Of a stretch of DNA of 64,000 bases, positions 1-11,122 are shown piece after piece; positions within the stretch are counted from its first letter, which is position 1; the number at the start of each line of letters is the position of its first letter. The stretch covers positions 18,667,001-18,731,000 of the forward strand of contig OZ005620.1 of assembly GCA_963930655.1 (NCBI GenBank), read 5' to 3'. The stretch comes from Myrica gale (lineage: Eukaryota; Streptophyta; Magnoliopsida; Fagales; Myricaceae). The notes under the pieces were generated by a model. The model did no database searches, had not been told where the DNA came from, and worked only from the letters and a program-made list of their open reading frames with translations. The position numbers and the translations under genes are program-made.

Positions 1-227
1 TGACGAGTTAATGATTACTTCAATCAAGGAGATTTAATAGGCCTTTTTATAGAATAAAAACTAATTAACTAAAATTCTATACAAATAGTTTTAACGTTAA
101 ATTTTTTAGGCCTTATCATTAAATATTTTTTAAATATACCTATTAAATAAATTTTTTAATTGTGGGCCTTCTTATTTTGGAGTTTTTAAGCAACTGCCTA
201 CTCTGCCTGTAGCTGGAGCCGCCCCTG
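1..227. mobile_element. Right end of a hAT-like element (rest outside window)
   Basis: AT-rich sequence ends at 227 in GGAGCCGCCCCTG. This resembles the reverse complement of the CAGTGGCGG-type termini seen elsewhere in this window. The other end would lie left of base 1, so a target-site duplication cannot be checked. No coding sequence is seen. Confidence 0.35.
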
Positions 228-1122
228 AGTGTGTCGGGGAACGAAAGCCCCACTTTCTAAGTGGGGGTTGGTCTTTTGCACCATGTCTACTGATTGCTTT
301 CAGCAAGGCTTCGAAGTGAGCGAGAAAAAGGAATAGAAATTGCCATATGATCTTGTGATACGACGAACTGGTTTAATCCACTGCCTCATCATTGACCCGA
401 CCCCGACAAAATGCCTACATTATTGTTCGCAGATCGACTTGTCGTCAGAGAGGCTAAGCCGGCAACCATGGAAGAGCGTTAAAAGTTTGGAAATAGAATC
501 GTTTTCTCTCAGCTATTTCTTATTTTCAGCTGAATTATATAGTAAATTTTATAATGTAATTTTAAAAGAGATGACATGATAAATGAATTACACATTATTT
601 AATAAGATTTATGTAAAGTTTTCGACATTATAATCTCTATAGAGTATTCTGATCAGGCTTGTTTAGCATAGGTAGCTTCAATCAAACAACGTGGTGATTT
701 AGTAATACGTCAGAACATTCCTAGCAGCCACTTTAAATTTGGCTCTCTTCTTTAATCAAAAAACACACTTCTTTAATTTAACTATCAATTTTTAAAAAAC
801 ATTCTCAGCAGCTTCTCTATTTTAACCATCTATTTTTACTATTCTATTAAAATATTATTTTTTAAAGATTTATTTATTGTTTCTCTAAAATTTATATTTT
901 TGAATATTTATTTTATCGTAACAGTCATATTTTTGAATATTTGTCTTATTTTAAAAAGATTTATTTTTAAATTTTTATTTTACTAAATGTTGAAATTTTT
1001 TAAATTTTAAGATGGTAAAGTGAACAATAATTTTCTAAAAATAAAAAGAAAAAGAAAGATACATATTAATATTTTAAGATAGTGAGGTGAATAGTAGCTC
1101 TCTAAAAATAGAGAGCCACTGT
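228..1122. other. AT-rich spacer, possible MITE at 715-1122
   Basis: No gene is recognised. The stretch from about 715 (CAGCCAC, then GGCTCTC) to 1122 (GAGAGCCACTG) has loosely inverted ends and could be an old MITE. The short open frames here show no protein-family features. Confidence 0.3.
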
Positions 1123-4100
1123 TAGGGGTGTAAATCCGTTCCGGCCTCCGGCGGATCTCCGGTTCCGGTTCCGTCACCAGTTCCGGGAAGAGGAGGTCCG
1201 GCCCTTCCAGGAACCGGAACCGGTGGTCCATTTGGAGTTTTCCGCCGGTTTAGCGGAAAAACCGGTTCCAGTTTTTTTTTTAATTAATTGAATATCAAAA
1301 CGACGTCATTCTATTTTAAATAGAATGACGTCGTTTAATAGTTAAAAAAAGAAAAAAAATACCGCGCCGTTTTGATCCCCGGTAAAAAACCCTATCTCCC
1401 TCTCCTCCCTTCAATTCGCGAAAACCCTATCCCTCTCTTTCTCCGAACGACGGTCGTTTCTCTCTCTCTGTAAGAGCTCTCTCTCTCTCTCTGTTATTTT
1501 TGCCTTCTATCGTTATGAGTCGATAGTATAGTAGTTTTTGGTTTCAGTCTTGATGTTCTCTCATTTCTTATTGTCATGCACTCGTTTCTGTTGTTGTAGA
1601 TCATACATTTTGGTGACAAGGTCATTCTTGAAGATCCAATTGAGGGGTACATTTTAAATATTTGCCTGGAAGATACTGACATACTGTTTTGGTGTATTAC
1701 ATCGGGTGGTATACAATATTATCTGCAACTTTAGGTGTCATTTGGAAACTGTTGATGCTTTCAGTTGCATATCTTTGTTTGCAGTTCCTGTTTTGGTCGT
1801 AATTTGGTGATGCATTGTTATTGATGCGTGGGGAACCCTAAACTTCAATTTAGCTCCGTTTGGTTGCTGGGGAAATTCGAGAAATGATAACTAAAATTAT
1901 GAATTTTGCTTAGTTGGGTTGACTTTCACTTTTTTGGCAACAAAGCGGAGGAGTTATGTACACGATACAGTTGTCGGTTACTTTCTTACTATTGGATTAG
2001 TGTTTTTCTCTTTTGGTTTGAACTGTCTCTTTGTTATTTTTGTTGGATCAGGGTAGGAATTTTTGAATTGAGAATGAATTTGGATCAAATTTGGAAACCC
2101 TAAGTTGTTTGTTTTTGGTCGTTACTTGGCCTTTTACATTATAGTTGGGAGTGTTTGCCATAGGTAGTTGCTTCGGGAGAAGAAGTTTCTTCCACAGATT
2201 TTTAAAGCACGGGGAAAAAAATTAGCTTTTCTCAGAGGGGACATTTCTGATGTCATTGATGAAACTTGCATTTTGTTTTGAGTGGCTTGGTCATGGAAGT
2301 GCAAGGAAATGGCTTTTGGTGATGTTTGGCTATGGTGTTTGATATGTAATTTGACTTGTGGAGATTTAACTTTTAAAGAAATCGTTGTTCGATATTTTTC
2401 TGTGGATTCTTAGTTTGGGTGGTCAAATCTTTTAGTTTATCATGTGGATTCTTAGCCAGATGAGTTCAGTTCCTAGTTTTCTTGAAGAAGTATGTGGATG
2501 GTCCTGAATTTTTCTGAGGAGTTCTTCAAGAAATTTAAAGACTTTGCAATGATTTTATTTATTAGATACTCTATTACACTTGGAAATTTGACTTGTGGAG
2601 ATTTAATTTTACGTGTCTTAGCTATTATGCAGGGTCCACCCACATCTGGTTTGACCAACTCGTCTACACATCCAGAGCAACTAAGAACAGGTTTGCATTT
2701 GCTGAATGTGAAATGTTAATTTGCTGGTTGATGGACTTTAATTTGCTGGTTGCTGGACTTTAATTTGCTGAATTTGCATTTGCTGCACTTTAACATTGCT
2801 GATCACTTTATTTAGAGAATATCTGCATTTTCTGCACTTTAATTTGCTGAATGTTAGTTTGTTTTTCTTCCTTGTACTTGGTAGAGCATGCTTGTTGAGT
2901 TAGCAAGTGTATGTGCTTGTCATTTTGTCATATTGGTGTTCTGACTATGTTGTGCTTGAATATGTAGTGGTTAAACGGGTTATTGACAAAATATAGACTA
3001 TGTTGTGCTTGAATATGTAGTGGGGGAGGAGTTCTGAAGGGTGGTTCATTTGCCTTGTTAATAGAAGAAATTTAAACATATGTCTAGTCTTACTGTCTCT
3101 AGTTATGGCAAGCGAGAATTTTTTTCTTTTTATTTTTTGGCATGAAATTTAACGCCCTGATCTTTTCTTCATGAGATTAGGTGGAATTAAGCTCTACAAC
3201 TTGCTGGATATCTTTTTATGGTTTATGTAAATTTGCTTGTGTAACATACTAATGGCTTAGATTCCATTTGGATTGCTTAAAGCTACCATGCCGATGCCTA
3301 CTTGCTTGTGTAACTTACTGTTTTGCATTTTTATGCTTGTAGCAGAAGTCCTCAAACTCAGCATATGCGTTGGTTGAATTTTTTTTATCAATATGTTGGA
3401 AAAAGGTTGCTTAGGCTCTATCCACATCCTGGATTCATGCATCCAATCACTGCTGAAGTTTCTTTTTGCCTTTGCTTTCATTTGCTGGTTGCTGGGATTT
3501 GTATTATGTATTTATATGTATAATTGAGGTGTATGTTAGATTGAGGTGTATGTTATTTTATGTCTTTATTCAAGATGGATCGTCAAACTCCGATTGCATC
3601 TACACAATCCACAACCCCCATTTTTCTACCCCTGCCTCAATGGCTACACCTACAATCGGTAAAATACCAATTGTAGATGTAGAGGCACAACAAACTGAGA
3701 CAATTGACCCTACCCTCAAAACAAGAAAGGTTTCCAATCCATCCCCGATGTGGGAACATTTCACTAGGATACTACCAGTAGTTGACCCAAACAAACCATT
3801 GGCCAAGTGCAACCATTGTGGTCATAAAACTGGGTGTCACCACAAAGATTAAGGGACCTCGGCTATGAGATTCCACTTGAAGGCTTGTGTTATGTATAAG
3901 AGAACTCAAAGTAAATTGAATAGTTCTCAACAGAAATTGACTTTTGATATCAAGTGGGCAAGTAGTGGATCAATAGGAGTGATGAAGATAGACTCATATA
4001 ATCCCAAGGCTATTAGGGCTTCTATTGCTAAGTTTATAATTGTGGATGAGCTTCCTTTTAGAATAGTAAGTAAGGATGAGTTTAAGGAGATGATTCATAC

Positions 4101-5760
4101 CCTCGAGTCCCGATTTAAAGTGTCATATCGAATTACAGTGATGAAAGACTGTATGAAACTTTACTTAGAAGAGAATGCTAGATTGAAGGCTAGTATCATA
4201 CTCAATAGACCCCGAGTTTGTTTCACCACTGACACATAGACGTCAGTCCAAAACATGAATTATATGTCTGTCACTGCACACTGGATTGATAGTACTTGGA
4301 ACTTGCACAAAAAGATACTTGCCTTCTCTAAGGTGTCAGATCATAAGGGCTCGACAATTGGGATGGAATTGGAAGATTGTATGTCGGAATGGGGGATTGA
4401 TAAAATCCTTACAATCACTGTCGATAATGCATCCTCTAATTATACAACCATTGAACATGTGAAGAGTAGACAATTGCCTTTGGGGTTTTAGCCTGGAAAA
4501 ATACTTTGTAATCATGATTGTTTGCATATAAGATGTTGCACACATTTATTGAATTTAATTGTGCAAGATGGGTTGAAGGAGTTGGATGATTCTGTGGCAA
4601 AGGTAAGGAACTTGGTCAAGTATGTTAAGTCATCTCTCGGTCGAATGGATGGGTTTAAGAAATGTGTAGCGAAGAGGAAGTTTCCCATTGAGGGATTTTT
4701 GCAGCTTGATGTTCCTACTCGTTGGAATTCAACGTATATTATGTTGGATGCAGCTAAGAAATATCATAGGGTTTTTGAGGAAATGTTGGCAGAAGATGGG
4801 ATTCTGATAAGCTTTCTACGTGAGGAGGGGCATGGGAGGAAGGGACTGAGTCCCCCTAAATTTGAGGATTGGGAGCGTGTTAGACATTGTACGAAGTTTT
4901 TGGCACTCTTCTATGATGTGACTGTTCGAATATCTGCTTCGAAAACGGTGACAATAAACTTATTCTTTGCAGAACTAACCAAAATTCATATGTATTTGGG
5001 GAAATATGCAACTAGTGGGGATTTGTTCTTGACAGACATGACAAAAAGAATGCAAATGAAGTACAATAAATACTGGGGTGACTTGACTCAGGTTAACCGA
5101 TTATTATTTGTTGCAGCGGTACTTGATCCACAATACAAGATTATATACTTGGACTTTTGGTTCAAGAAAGTTTGGGGATGGAGTTAGGTCCAAAGATGAC
5201 TAGTCTTGTAAGAGGGACATTGGATCAATTGTTTACAGAGTATTCCAATATGAATGGGTCATCTAGCAGTGAGAGCGTATCTGCAAGTCAAGGTCAGCTG
5301 GATTTGGTTGGGTCATCTAGTTCATCACTAGATGATGCTCTTCACTTTGAATTCTTAGGATTTAAGGCGCATCAAAATTTGCTGGATAGCAAGTCTGAAG
5401 TTGAGAGATATTTAATGGAGGATGTTGAACCTAAAGATCCTAATTTTGATATCCTCAATTGGTGGAGAGTGAATGCACCAAAATTTCCCCTTCTTACACG
5501 GATTTCTCTAGATGTTCTTGTCATCCCTATCACTACAGTGCCTTCAGAGTCTGTCTTCAGCACGGGGGGTCGAGTTTTAGATTCTTTTCGGAGTTCGTTG
5601 GCACCAAAGACCGTGGAAGGGCTCATTTGTGCTCAAAATTGGTTGACATCCAAGGTCTTACATTCTGCTGATGATGAAGAGGATAACGGATCTGGAGTTA
5701 CTGATGGGACAGAAGATCCTTCTAGTTATGATGGATATAGGTATATACAACATTTTTCAT
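1123..5760 (+). mobile_element. hAT (RICESLEEPER/Ac-like) element 1, 3' end lost
   Basis: The left terminus is TAGGGGTGTAAATCC at 1123, followed by subterminal CCGGTTCCGG-type repeats, a CT-rich leader and intron-like sequence, then a hAT transposase pseudogene at about 3575-5741. A related copy of the first part lies inverted at 60916-61804, which supports 1123 as the true end. No matching right terminus (ending ACACCCCTA) is found after the transposase. Instead, polygalacturonase exon sequence begins at 5782, so the 3' end was lost by deletion or rearrangement. Confidence 0.75.
3575..5741 (+). pseudogene. hAT transposase (BED zinc finger / hATC), broken
   Basis: Reading along the frame gives a BED-type zinc finger (WEHFTRI, then CNHCG, about 3745-3890), a region with FTTDT just before an in-frame stop (normally the TTDxW part of the catalytic core), TVDNASSN, the RCCTHLLNLIVQDGL segment, a TRWNSTY motif, and the C-terminal hATC dimerisation domain (NWWRVN, then VPSESVFSTGGR, about 5455-5650). 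In-frame stops lie at 3850-3852, 4237-4239 and 4489-4491, and the frame shifts near 5160-5187. The likely start is the ATG at 3575 or 3640; the first needs a further frameshift. The gene follows a noncoding leader, as usual for this family. It is not functional as it stands. The family assignment is firm. Confidence 0.88.
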
Positions 5761-6420
5761 TTCTACTTTCACTTTATTAAGTTTATGAACTCTAGACACA
5801 TCATCATTTCTAATGTGATTTTCCGGAATTCTCCATTCTGGAACATACACCCCGTCTATTGTATGTAATAGCATTAAACATTTGTTGGCATGTTTTTGGC
5901 CAAAAACTGGGCTGTACAATATACATCCATTTGTTAGTATCCTTGAGAATGTGGCAATGGGTGTTCCACATGGTTCGTGGAATTTTCCTATCAACTGGCG
6001 GCTGAAACTGAAGCTCCATTATTGCAATTTTAATTTCGGAGTGAATGATTCTAGGGATCTCTTGAAGTCTGTGCGTGATGGTTAGATAATTAAGGTCTGC
6101 ATGAGAAGCACGAGAGCCTGTTGGTGATGTGTACAACACTTAGAAGTCCAATTTTATTGGCCATTCTCAGTATGATACTTGACAGATTTTGAAGTGTCTT
6201 TACTAATACACTCAAAAAGTTGAATTGGATTTCAACGAGACTTGAGTTTTTTTAAAGTTTTGTGTTTCCCCAGAGCCTTTATAGTTTACCTTGCTACCAG
6301 CCTGCTGCAGCATAGAATTGGATTAGAGCTGTAATCTCATCTTACACTACTTTCTCTTTTTGCAGCAATGTTGTTGTCCGCTATGTCACAATATTGGCTC
6401 CAACTGACTCTCCCAACCAG

Positions 6421-6830
6421 TGGCGGAGCTAGGATTTTCTTATTGAGGGGGCCAGATTAATTAAATAATATTATTAAAAATAAAATTCAAATATTATAGG
6501 ATATAAAATTTGCAACAGTAATTTGTTCTAAGTTAACCTTGATTTAGAATTAAAAACAGGTACAGAAAAATGTATCTTATCAACTTGATTGTATATATTC
6601 TCAAGAAAAGTACACAAAAACATATTGATTTTCTATTACAATCCATAAAAAATATATCTTATCTAGATATACTAAAAAAAGTACACAAAAGCATACTAAT
6701 TTCCTATTACAGAGCAACTCGACGACTCTTTAAAGAGTCGAAATCATCTATTAACATTTATGTGCTAACAGTTGCAACAATTTCTTTTTCAATATAGATA
6801 ACCAAAGAATTTGCAAGAAATTCATCTTCC
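6421..6830. repeat. Left arm of long inverted repeat
   Basis: This pairs with 7712-8107 in reverse-complement orientation. Shared blocks include GGGGGCCAG at the outer end, the AAGAGTCGAAATCATC region and AACCAAAGAATTTGC at the inner end. Small indels separate the arms. The arm includes the last codons and 3' flank of the transposase remnant. Confidence 0.85.
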
Positions 6831-7725
6831 ATCTTGTTGCGAAGACTTGTTTTAATGATTTTCATGGCTAAAAAAGTTCGCTCTGTAGTAGCTGTTGAAA
6901 CTGGAAGAGTTAACACAAGACGAATCAATCTGTCAATCAAATAGAAACTCTTTGACTTTCTTGTTTTCACCAATTTTCGGCATAAGTCAGAAATTGTAGA
7001 CAAACTTTTGAAATCCGGATCACGAGACACATCATGCTTAAAGGTTTGCAATTGATATCTCAATTGAATCTTTTCTTGCTCTGTAAAATCTTCAGGGTAA
7101 AATTTGTCAACAAGTCTATAAATATCATCGATATTGAAGAAGTTAGATGCATTCTTAGCCTTAAGATCCAAGGTCGAGCTAAGAATAAGAAGTTTTGTTG
7201 ATTTTTCACGAAACTTGCTGTTTAGTTCTTGTAATTGAGATCAATTGCAGCCACAAATATGTCAATTCGATAATGGTGCTCGATTGTAACATGATCTCGT
7301 TGATTTTGAGACCTAGCTCGACCTGACTTATACAAATCAGTCATATCAGGAACTTCAATATCATGTTTTTTACAAAATGACTTCACATTCTCAAGAAAGG
7401 CATCCCAACCATTTTCTCTCAAGTTTTGAATAAGCTCTTTTGTAGTTTTGACCAAATGAATAACATTCAAAATGTCTTGAGTTTCTTGTTGCAGTGCTTG
7501 ATATAGACAATAAGAAAATCCCATAATTTCTTTCACCAAATGCAAAATAAATACAAACTCAAATGATATCATAACCTTGTATGCTGCATCGACATCACCA
7601 CGTTGAGAATAAGTGGATTCTTCAATGATGATATTGTCAAGAACTTTCAAAGTTGCATTGAACATACTTATCACACTACATATAGAATCACAATGAGAGC
7701 TCCATCTTTCACTAATTTCTTGCAA
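6758..7725 (-). pseudogene. Transposase remnant, TTF-type zinc finger / hAT dimerisation protein
   Basis: Two minus-strand reading frames, 7725-7222 and 7171-6758, give consecutive C-terminal parts of a DUF4371/ZMYM-like hAT transposase. The first has ERWSSHCDSI and EIMGFSYCLYQALQ. The second has the hATC segment with LTLPVSTATTERTFLAMKII. A frameshift or stop near 7170-7222 separates them. The N-terminal zinc finger and catalytic start are missing, because the sequence right of 7715 is an inverted copy of the element's own 3' end. Confidence 0.85.
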
Positions 7726-8107
7726 ATTCTTTGGTTATCTATAGTGAAAAAGAAATTGCTGCAACTATTAGCACATAAATGTTAATAGATGATTTCGACT
7801 CTTTAAAGAGTCGTCGAGTTGCTTTGTAATAAGAAATCAGTATGCTTTTGTGTACTTTTTTTTAGTATATCTAGATAAGATATATTTTTATGAATTGTAA
7901 TAAGAAATCAATATGCTTTTGTGTACATTTCTTGAGAATATATACAATCAAGTTGATAAGATACATTTTTCTGTACCTGTTTTTTTGTTCTAAATCAAGG
8001 TTAACTTAGAACAAATTACTGTTGCAAATTTTTTATGTCCTATAATATTTGAATTATATTTTTAATATTATTATTTAATTAGTCTGGCCCCCTCAAGAAG
8101 AAAATCC
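7712..8107. repeat. Right arm of long inverted repeat
   Basis: Reverse complement of 6421-6830 with minor differences. It ends at about 8107, after which about 220 bp of unrelated element sequence leads to the right terminus. This arm has replaced the 5' part of the transposase gene. Confidence 0.85.
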
Positions 8108-8271
8108 CGACAGCTATCACGTCGGTTGTAGGTTGTGTTAAATGTTCAGCACGTTACTTAGAAAAAAAAGGGCACCTATCAGTAACTCACATTGGTTGTA
8201 GGCTTGTAGCAATTTTTTTCAATGCAATTTTTTTACTGCTGTGAACTTAAACGAGGATGAAAAATTTTTTT

Positions 8272-8294
8272 GGGGGGGGGGGGGGGGGGGGGGG
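8272..8294. repeat. Run of 23 G
   Basis: An uninterrupted G homopolymer near the right terminus of the fold-back hAT element. Its exact length should be treated with care in any assembly. Confidence 0.9.
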
Positions 8295-9445
8295 CACGGC
8301 CCCCACTGGCCCCCCCTTCCCTCCGCCCCTGCTCCCAACACTGATGGCGTTGATCCTGGTACAACCATCTTTAGCGCCTAATATGTAGTGTTTATAACCT
8401 ATACATTTTAATTTAGTCGTAATCTGAATCATATTATATGGGGTGGGTAAACCCTGCTAACTCTAGCAAATGGCTTATGCTGTTAAAGAGATAATAACAG
8501 TTTGCAACAATAGTGGGAATTACTGGTGGCTAATGTAGATAGGTTGGTTTACTTTTGAGTCAGACTGTCTGGAATGTATTGATAATGTGTTTGCCCTTAG
8601 TGCCGAAGCATCTTATGGATGGAATGATAATCACATTGTTGATACTTTACTTGAGAAGTGATGTTCAAGAAAGTTAAGCTCTAAATACCCTTGTAACTTA
8701 TGATGCAGATTCAAGCTCTCACGTCTGCATAGAGGACTCGTACATATCAACTGGAGATGATCTTGTAGCTGTAAAGAGTGGGTGGGATGAATATGGAATT
8801 GCTTATGGTCGTCGTAGTTCTGGCATCACAATCCGGCGGATATCAGGATCGTCCCCATTTGCCGGAATCGCAGTCGGAAGTGAAACCTCTGGCGGGGTGG
8901 AGAATGTCTTGGCAGAAAACATAAACCTTTTCAACATGGGAGTTGGTATCCATGTGAAGACAAACATCGGTAGGGGGGACATCATAAGAAATATTACAAT
9001 ATCTGATGTGTATATTGAAAAGGCTCGAAAGGGAATAAAGATTGCTGGTGATGTGGGGGACCACCCTGATGACGGATTCAACCCAAATACTCTTCCGGTG
9101 GTCAAGGGTATCACTATTAAGAATGTTTGGGGCTTGAAGGTTCAGCAAGCTGGTTTAATACATGGCCTAAGAAACTCCCCCTTAACCGGGATTTGCCTCT
9201 CGAACATCAATCTTCGTGGTGCAGAACTGACAGGATCAACAAGTCCTCGTTGGGAGTGCTCCGACGTAAGTGGAGCTTCTCGCCAAGTAAGTCCGGCTCC
9301 ATGTGCAGAGTTGTCAAGCACAGCTAGTATTAGTTCGTGTTCTAGTCACTTGTGATAATATTAGTCTATTCTTGCCAAATCTGCTGAACTGAGTAAATAA
9401 AGAAAACCAAAGAATTGGTTTCCGACTAATGTGATTTCTCCGTCA

Positions 9446-9530
9446 GCGAGCCTTTGGCTCAGCTGGCATGTCCTCTAAGGAGGGTCCTCATCCGGGAACG
9501 AATCCCCTGCCCCCACCCCAAAATTGCCAA
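9446..9530 (+). mobile_element. SINE-like tRNA-derived retroposon
   Basis: A pol III box A-like stretch, TGGCTCAGCTGG (9455-9466), and a box B-like stretch, GGGAACGAATCCC (9494-9506), are spaced as in tRNA-derived SINEs. An A-rich stretch follows. It lies about 90 bp after the polygalacturonase stop codon. No clear target-site duplication was found. Confidence 0.5.
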
Positions 9531-10016
9531 GAAAAAGAAGCAGCAAAAAAGACCGGGATAAGCAGAATCATGAAGTAAATAGTTTGCATCTGGAGACCTG
9601 CGCAATGAACCTTTGGACAGGATCTCGTGATCTCGTGACTATTATGGTGTCATTGCATTAGAGAGCTAGACATCTCTTCTGTATATCCCCAAATTATGCA
9701 ATCCCTTTAAAGATAAGAAAACGCTAAAGCGTGATCAATGTAGAAACAACTAACAAGCAAAGTAAGCATCTATTAATGATTCATCCGTCCGTGACTAAAT
9801 TAACAACTGATAGAAAAAAGCTAAACCCCATGTGTACCAAACACAAACAGAGTCGTATACATCTAGATTCGCGGAGGCGCACTCATAAGACTTCCACATC
9901 TCTCATGGATGCAAAGATTATTTACAAAGAAACTCCCACAAAACTATATAGTACCAGGAACCAAAAGTGGAGATAAACAAGGATAGAAGTGCATAAAGCA
10001 TCAGTCACGCAAATGT
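9531..10016. other. Intergenic spacer
   Basis: No coding or RNA signal is recognised. It includes the 3' flank of the minus-strand histidine-rich gene. Confidence 0.4.
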
Positions 10017-11084
10017 TCAAAACTGACCCAAAAACTTGCGGACTGACTTCATCCAACCATCATCCTCGCGTCCGTGCTTGTCGTGATCGTTCTCTCGCTC
10101 CGCGTGTCGGCGATGCCACTTCTTCATGTGCTCCCTTCCCTCCTCATCGGCGTAGCCGTGGTGGAACCTGGGTCCCTCGTGGCCGAACCTGGCCCATCTC
10201 CTAAGCCAACCCTTGTGCTTGTGTTTGTGCTCGTGCTCGTCGTCGTCGTCGTCGTGTTCTCTCTCCCTCTCCTCTTTATCCTCGTGATGCCTCTTCATCA
10301 TGTGCTCAGTTCCCTCCACATCAGCGTCCTCGTGATGGAACCTGGATCCCTTGTGGCCAATCTTGGCCCACATCCTCAGCGAACCCTTGTGCTCGTGCTC
10401 CTCGTCGTCGTCGTGGTACTCTCTCTCCCTCTCTTCTCGCTCCTCGTGTCGGTGATGCCTCTTCTTCTTCATGTGCTCTGTTCCCTCCACATCAGCGTCC
10501 TCCTGATTGAACCTGGATTCCTCGTGGCCGAACTTGGCCCACTTCGCCGGGATCTGACGCACCACGCCGCGAGCCACCTGATCCGAATTCGAAACCTCGT
10601 TGGACACGATCATATCATCTCCGTACGAAAGCTCGCGGTCAGGGAAGCGCTCGCCCAACTGCTTGAACTCGACGATGTGGTGTTCTTGGTCGTGGTGGTG
10701 ATGGCGGCGGAACTGGTGACGACAACCGTGGCCTCGACGGAAAGTCAACGGGAACGGGTGTCTGGGGAATTGGCGGTTGATGGGACGGAAGCCGATTGTC
10801 TTCAGCGCGATGGAGACGGTGTCGGATCCGCTGGCGTCTGATTCGGGCAGCTTTGATTCAGCGTCCTCGGGTTCCAACTCGACCAAGGTTGCGGGTTCGG
10901 ATTCGGGTTTCTCGCTGGGAAGGAGGATGGTTATGGGGGTTTTGGCGTCAGGTTTGGGCAAGGTAGTAATAGATACCCGCTCAGCGCCAGTGACATCCTT
11001 TTCCGATGCATCAAACGGAATACTGGCATTGCAGAGGGCGAACAAGAAGAAGGTGACAGCAATTGAGACGGCGAGCCTGGCCAT
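10017..11084 (-). CDS. Secreted histidine/acid-rich tandem-repeat protein
   Basis: A single-exon frame of 355 residues if started at the second Met (11084). The first in-frame ATG (11120) lies only 3 bp from a TATA box, too close to be in the mRNA. Residues 1-21 form a signal peptide (MARLAVSIAVTFFLFALCNAS). A Ser/Pro/Glu-rich segment follows, then a basic region with FRPINRQFPRHPFPLTFRRG and a His run (RRHHHHD). From about residue 182 to the end there are three repeats of about 57 residues, each starting WAKFGHE, WAKIGHK or WARFGHE and continuing with ADVEGTEHM, then Asp/Glu/His/Lys-rich tracts such as HDDDDDEHEHKHKHK. The protein probably enters the secretory pathway. The His and acidic clusters suggest binding of Ca2+, Zn2+ or other metals, which is inference. 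I do not recognise a named family. The frame is intact, so the gene is probably functional. Confidence 0.82.
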   Translation of the reverse strand: MARLAVSIAVTFFLFALCNASIPFDASEKDVTGAERVSITTLPKPDAKTPITILLPSEKPESEPATLVELEPEDAESKLPESDASGSDTVSIALKTIGFRPINRQFPRHPFPLTFRRGHGCRHQFRRHHHHDQEHHIVEFKQLGERFPDRELSYGDDMIVSNEVSNSDQVARGVVRQIPAKWAKFGHEESRFNQEDADVEGTEHMKKKRHHRHEEREEREREYHDDDEEHEHKGSLRMWAKIGHKGSRFHHEDADVEGTEHMMKRHHEDKEEREREHDDDDDEHEHKHKHKGWLRRWARFGHEGPRFHHGYADEEGREHMKKWHRRHAERENDHDKHGREDDGWMKSVRKFLGQF

Positions 11085-11122
11085 TTTGTGGTGGTTATGG
11101 GTACGAAGGAGAGAATCCATCG

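Larger units (their letters stand above)
6418..8331. mobile_element. hAT element (TTF/ZMYM-type), fold-back form, in polygalacturonase exon
   Basis: The left end is CAGTGGCGGAGCTAGG at 6418 and the right end is CTCCGCCCCTG at 8331. Both are flanked by the perfect 8-bp duplication CTCCCAAC (6410-6417 and 8332-8339), diagnostic of hAT transposition. The element is 1914 bp. Removing it and one duplication restores an uninterrupted polygalacturonase exon. Inside are a minus-strand transposase remnant, two inverted arms of about 400 bp and a run of 23 G. Confidence 0.93.
5782..9355 (+). pseudogene. Polygalacturonase (GH28), 5'-truncated and split by a transposon
   Basis: Family 28 glycosidases hydrolyse homogalacturonan in the cell wall. 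Exons: 5782-5864 (reads FMNSRHIIISNV, then NSPFWNIHPVYC), 6366-6417 plus 8340-8358 (one exon cut by a transposon), and 8709-9355 ending in TGA. The phases agree (two bases carried over, then one), and the reading frame is open in each exon. Visible family features are SPN-TDG, STGDDLVAV, KSGWDEYGIAYGR, GSETSGG and TNIGRG. The C-terminal part is full length, but roughly the first 40 to 45 percent is missing, because hAT element 1 lies directly upstream; those exons may be outside the window. The transposon sits between the Asn and Thr of the NTD catalytic motif. Without excision or splicing no active enzyme is expected. Confidence 0.9.

Noticed and set aside
8247-8432. Minus-strand frame rich in Pro and Gly
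   Set aside because: Produced by the poly-G run and neighbouring transposon end.
10074-10841. Plus-strand open frame of 255 codons opposite the histidine-rich gene
   Set aside because: It is the antisense of codon-biased His/Asp/Glu repeats, giving only Val/Leu-rich repeats. The minus frame has a signal peptide and a promoter.
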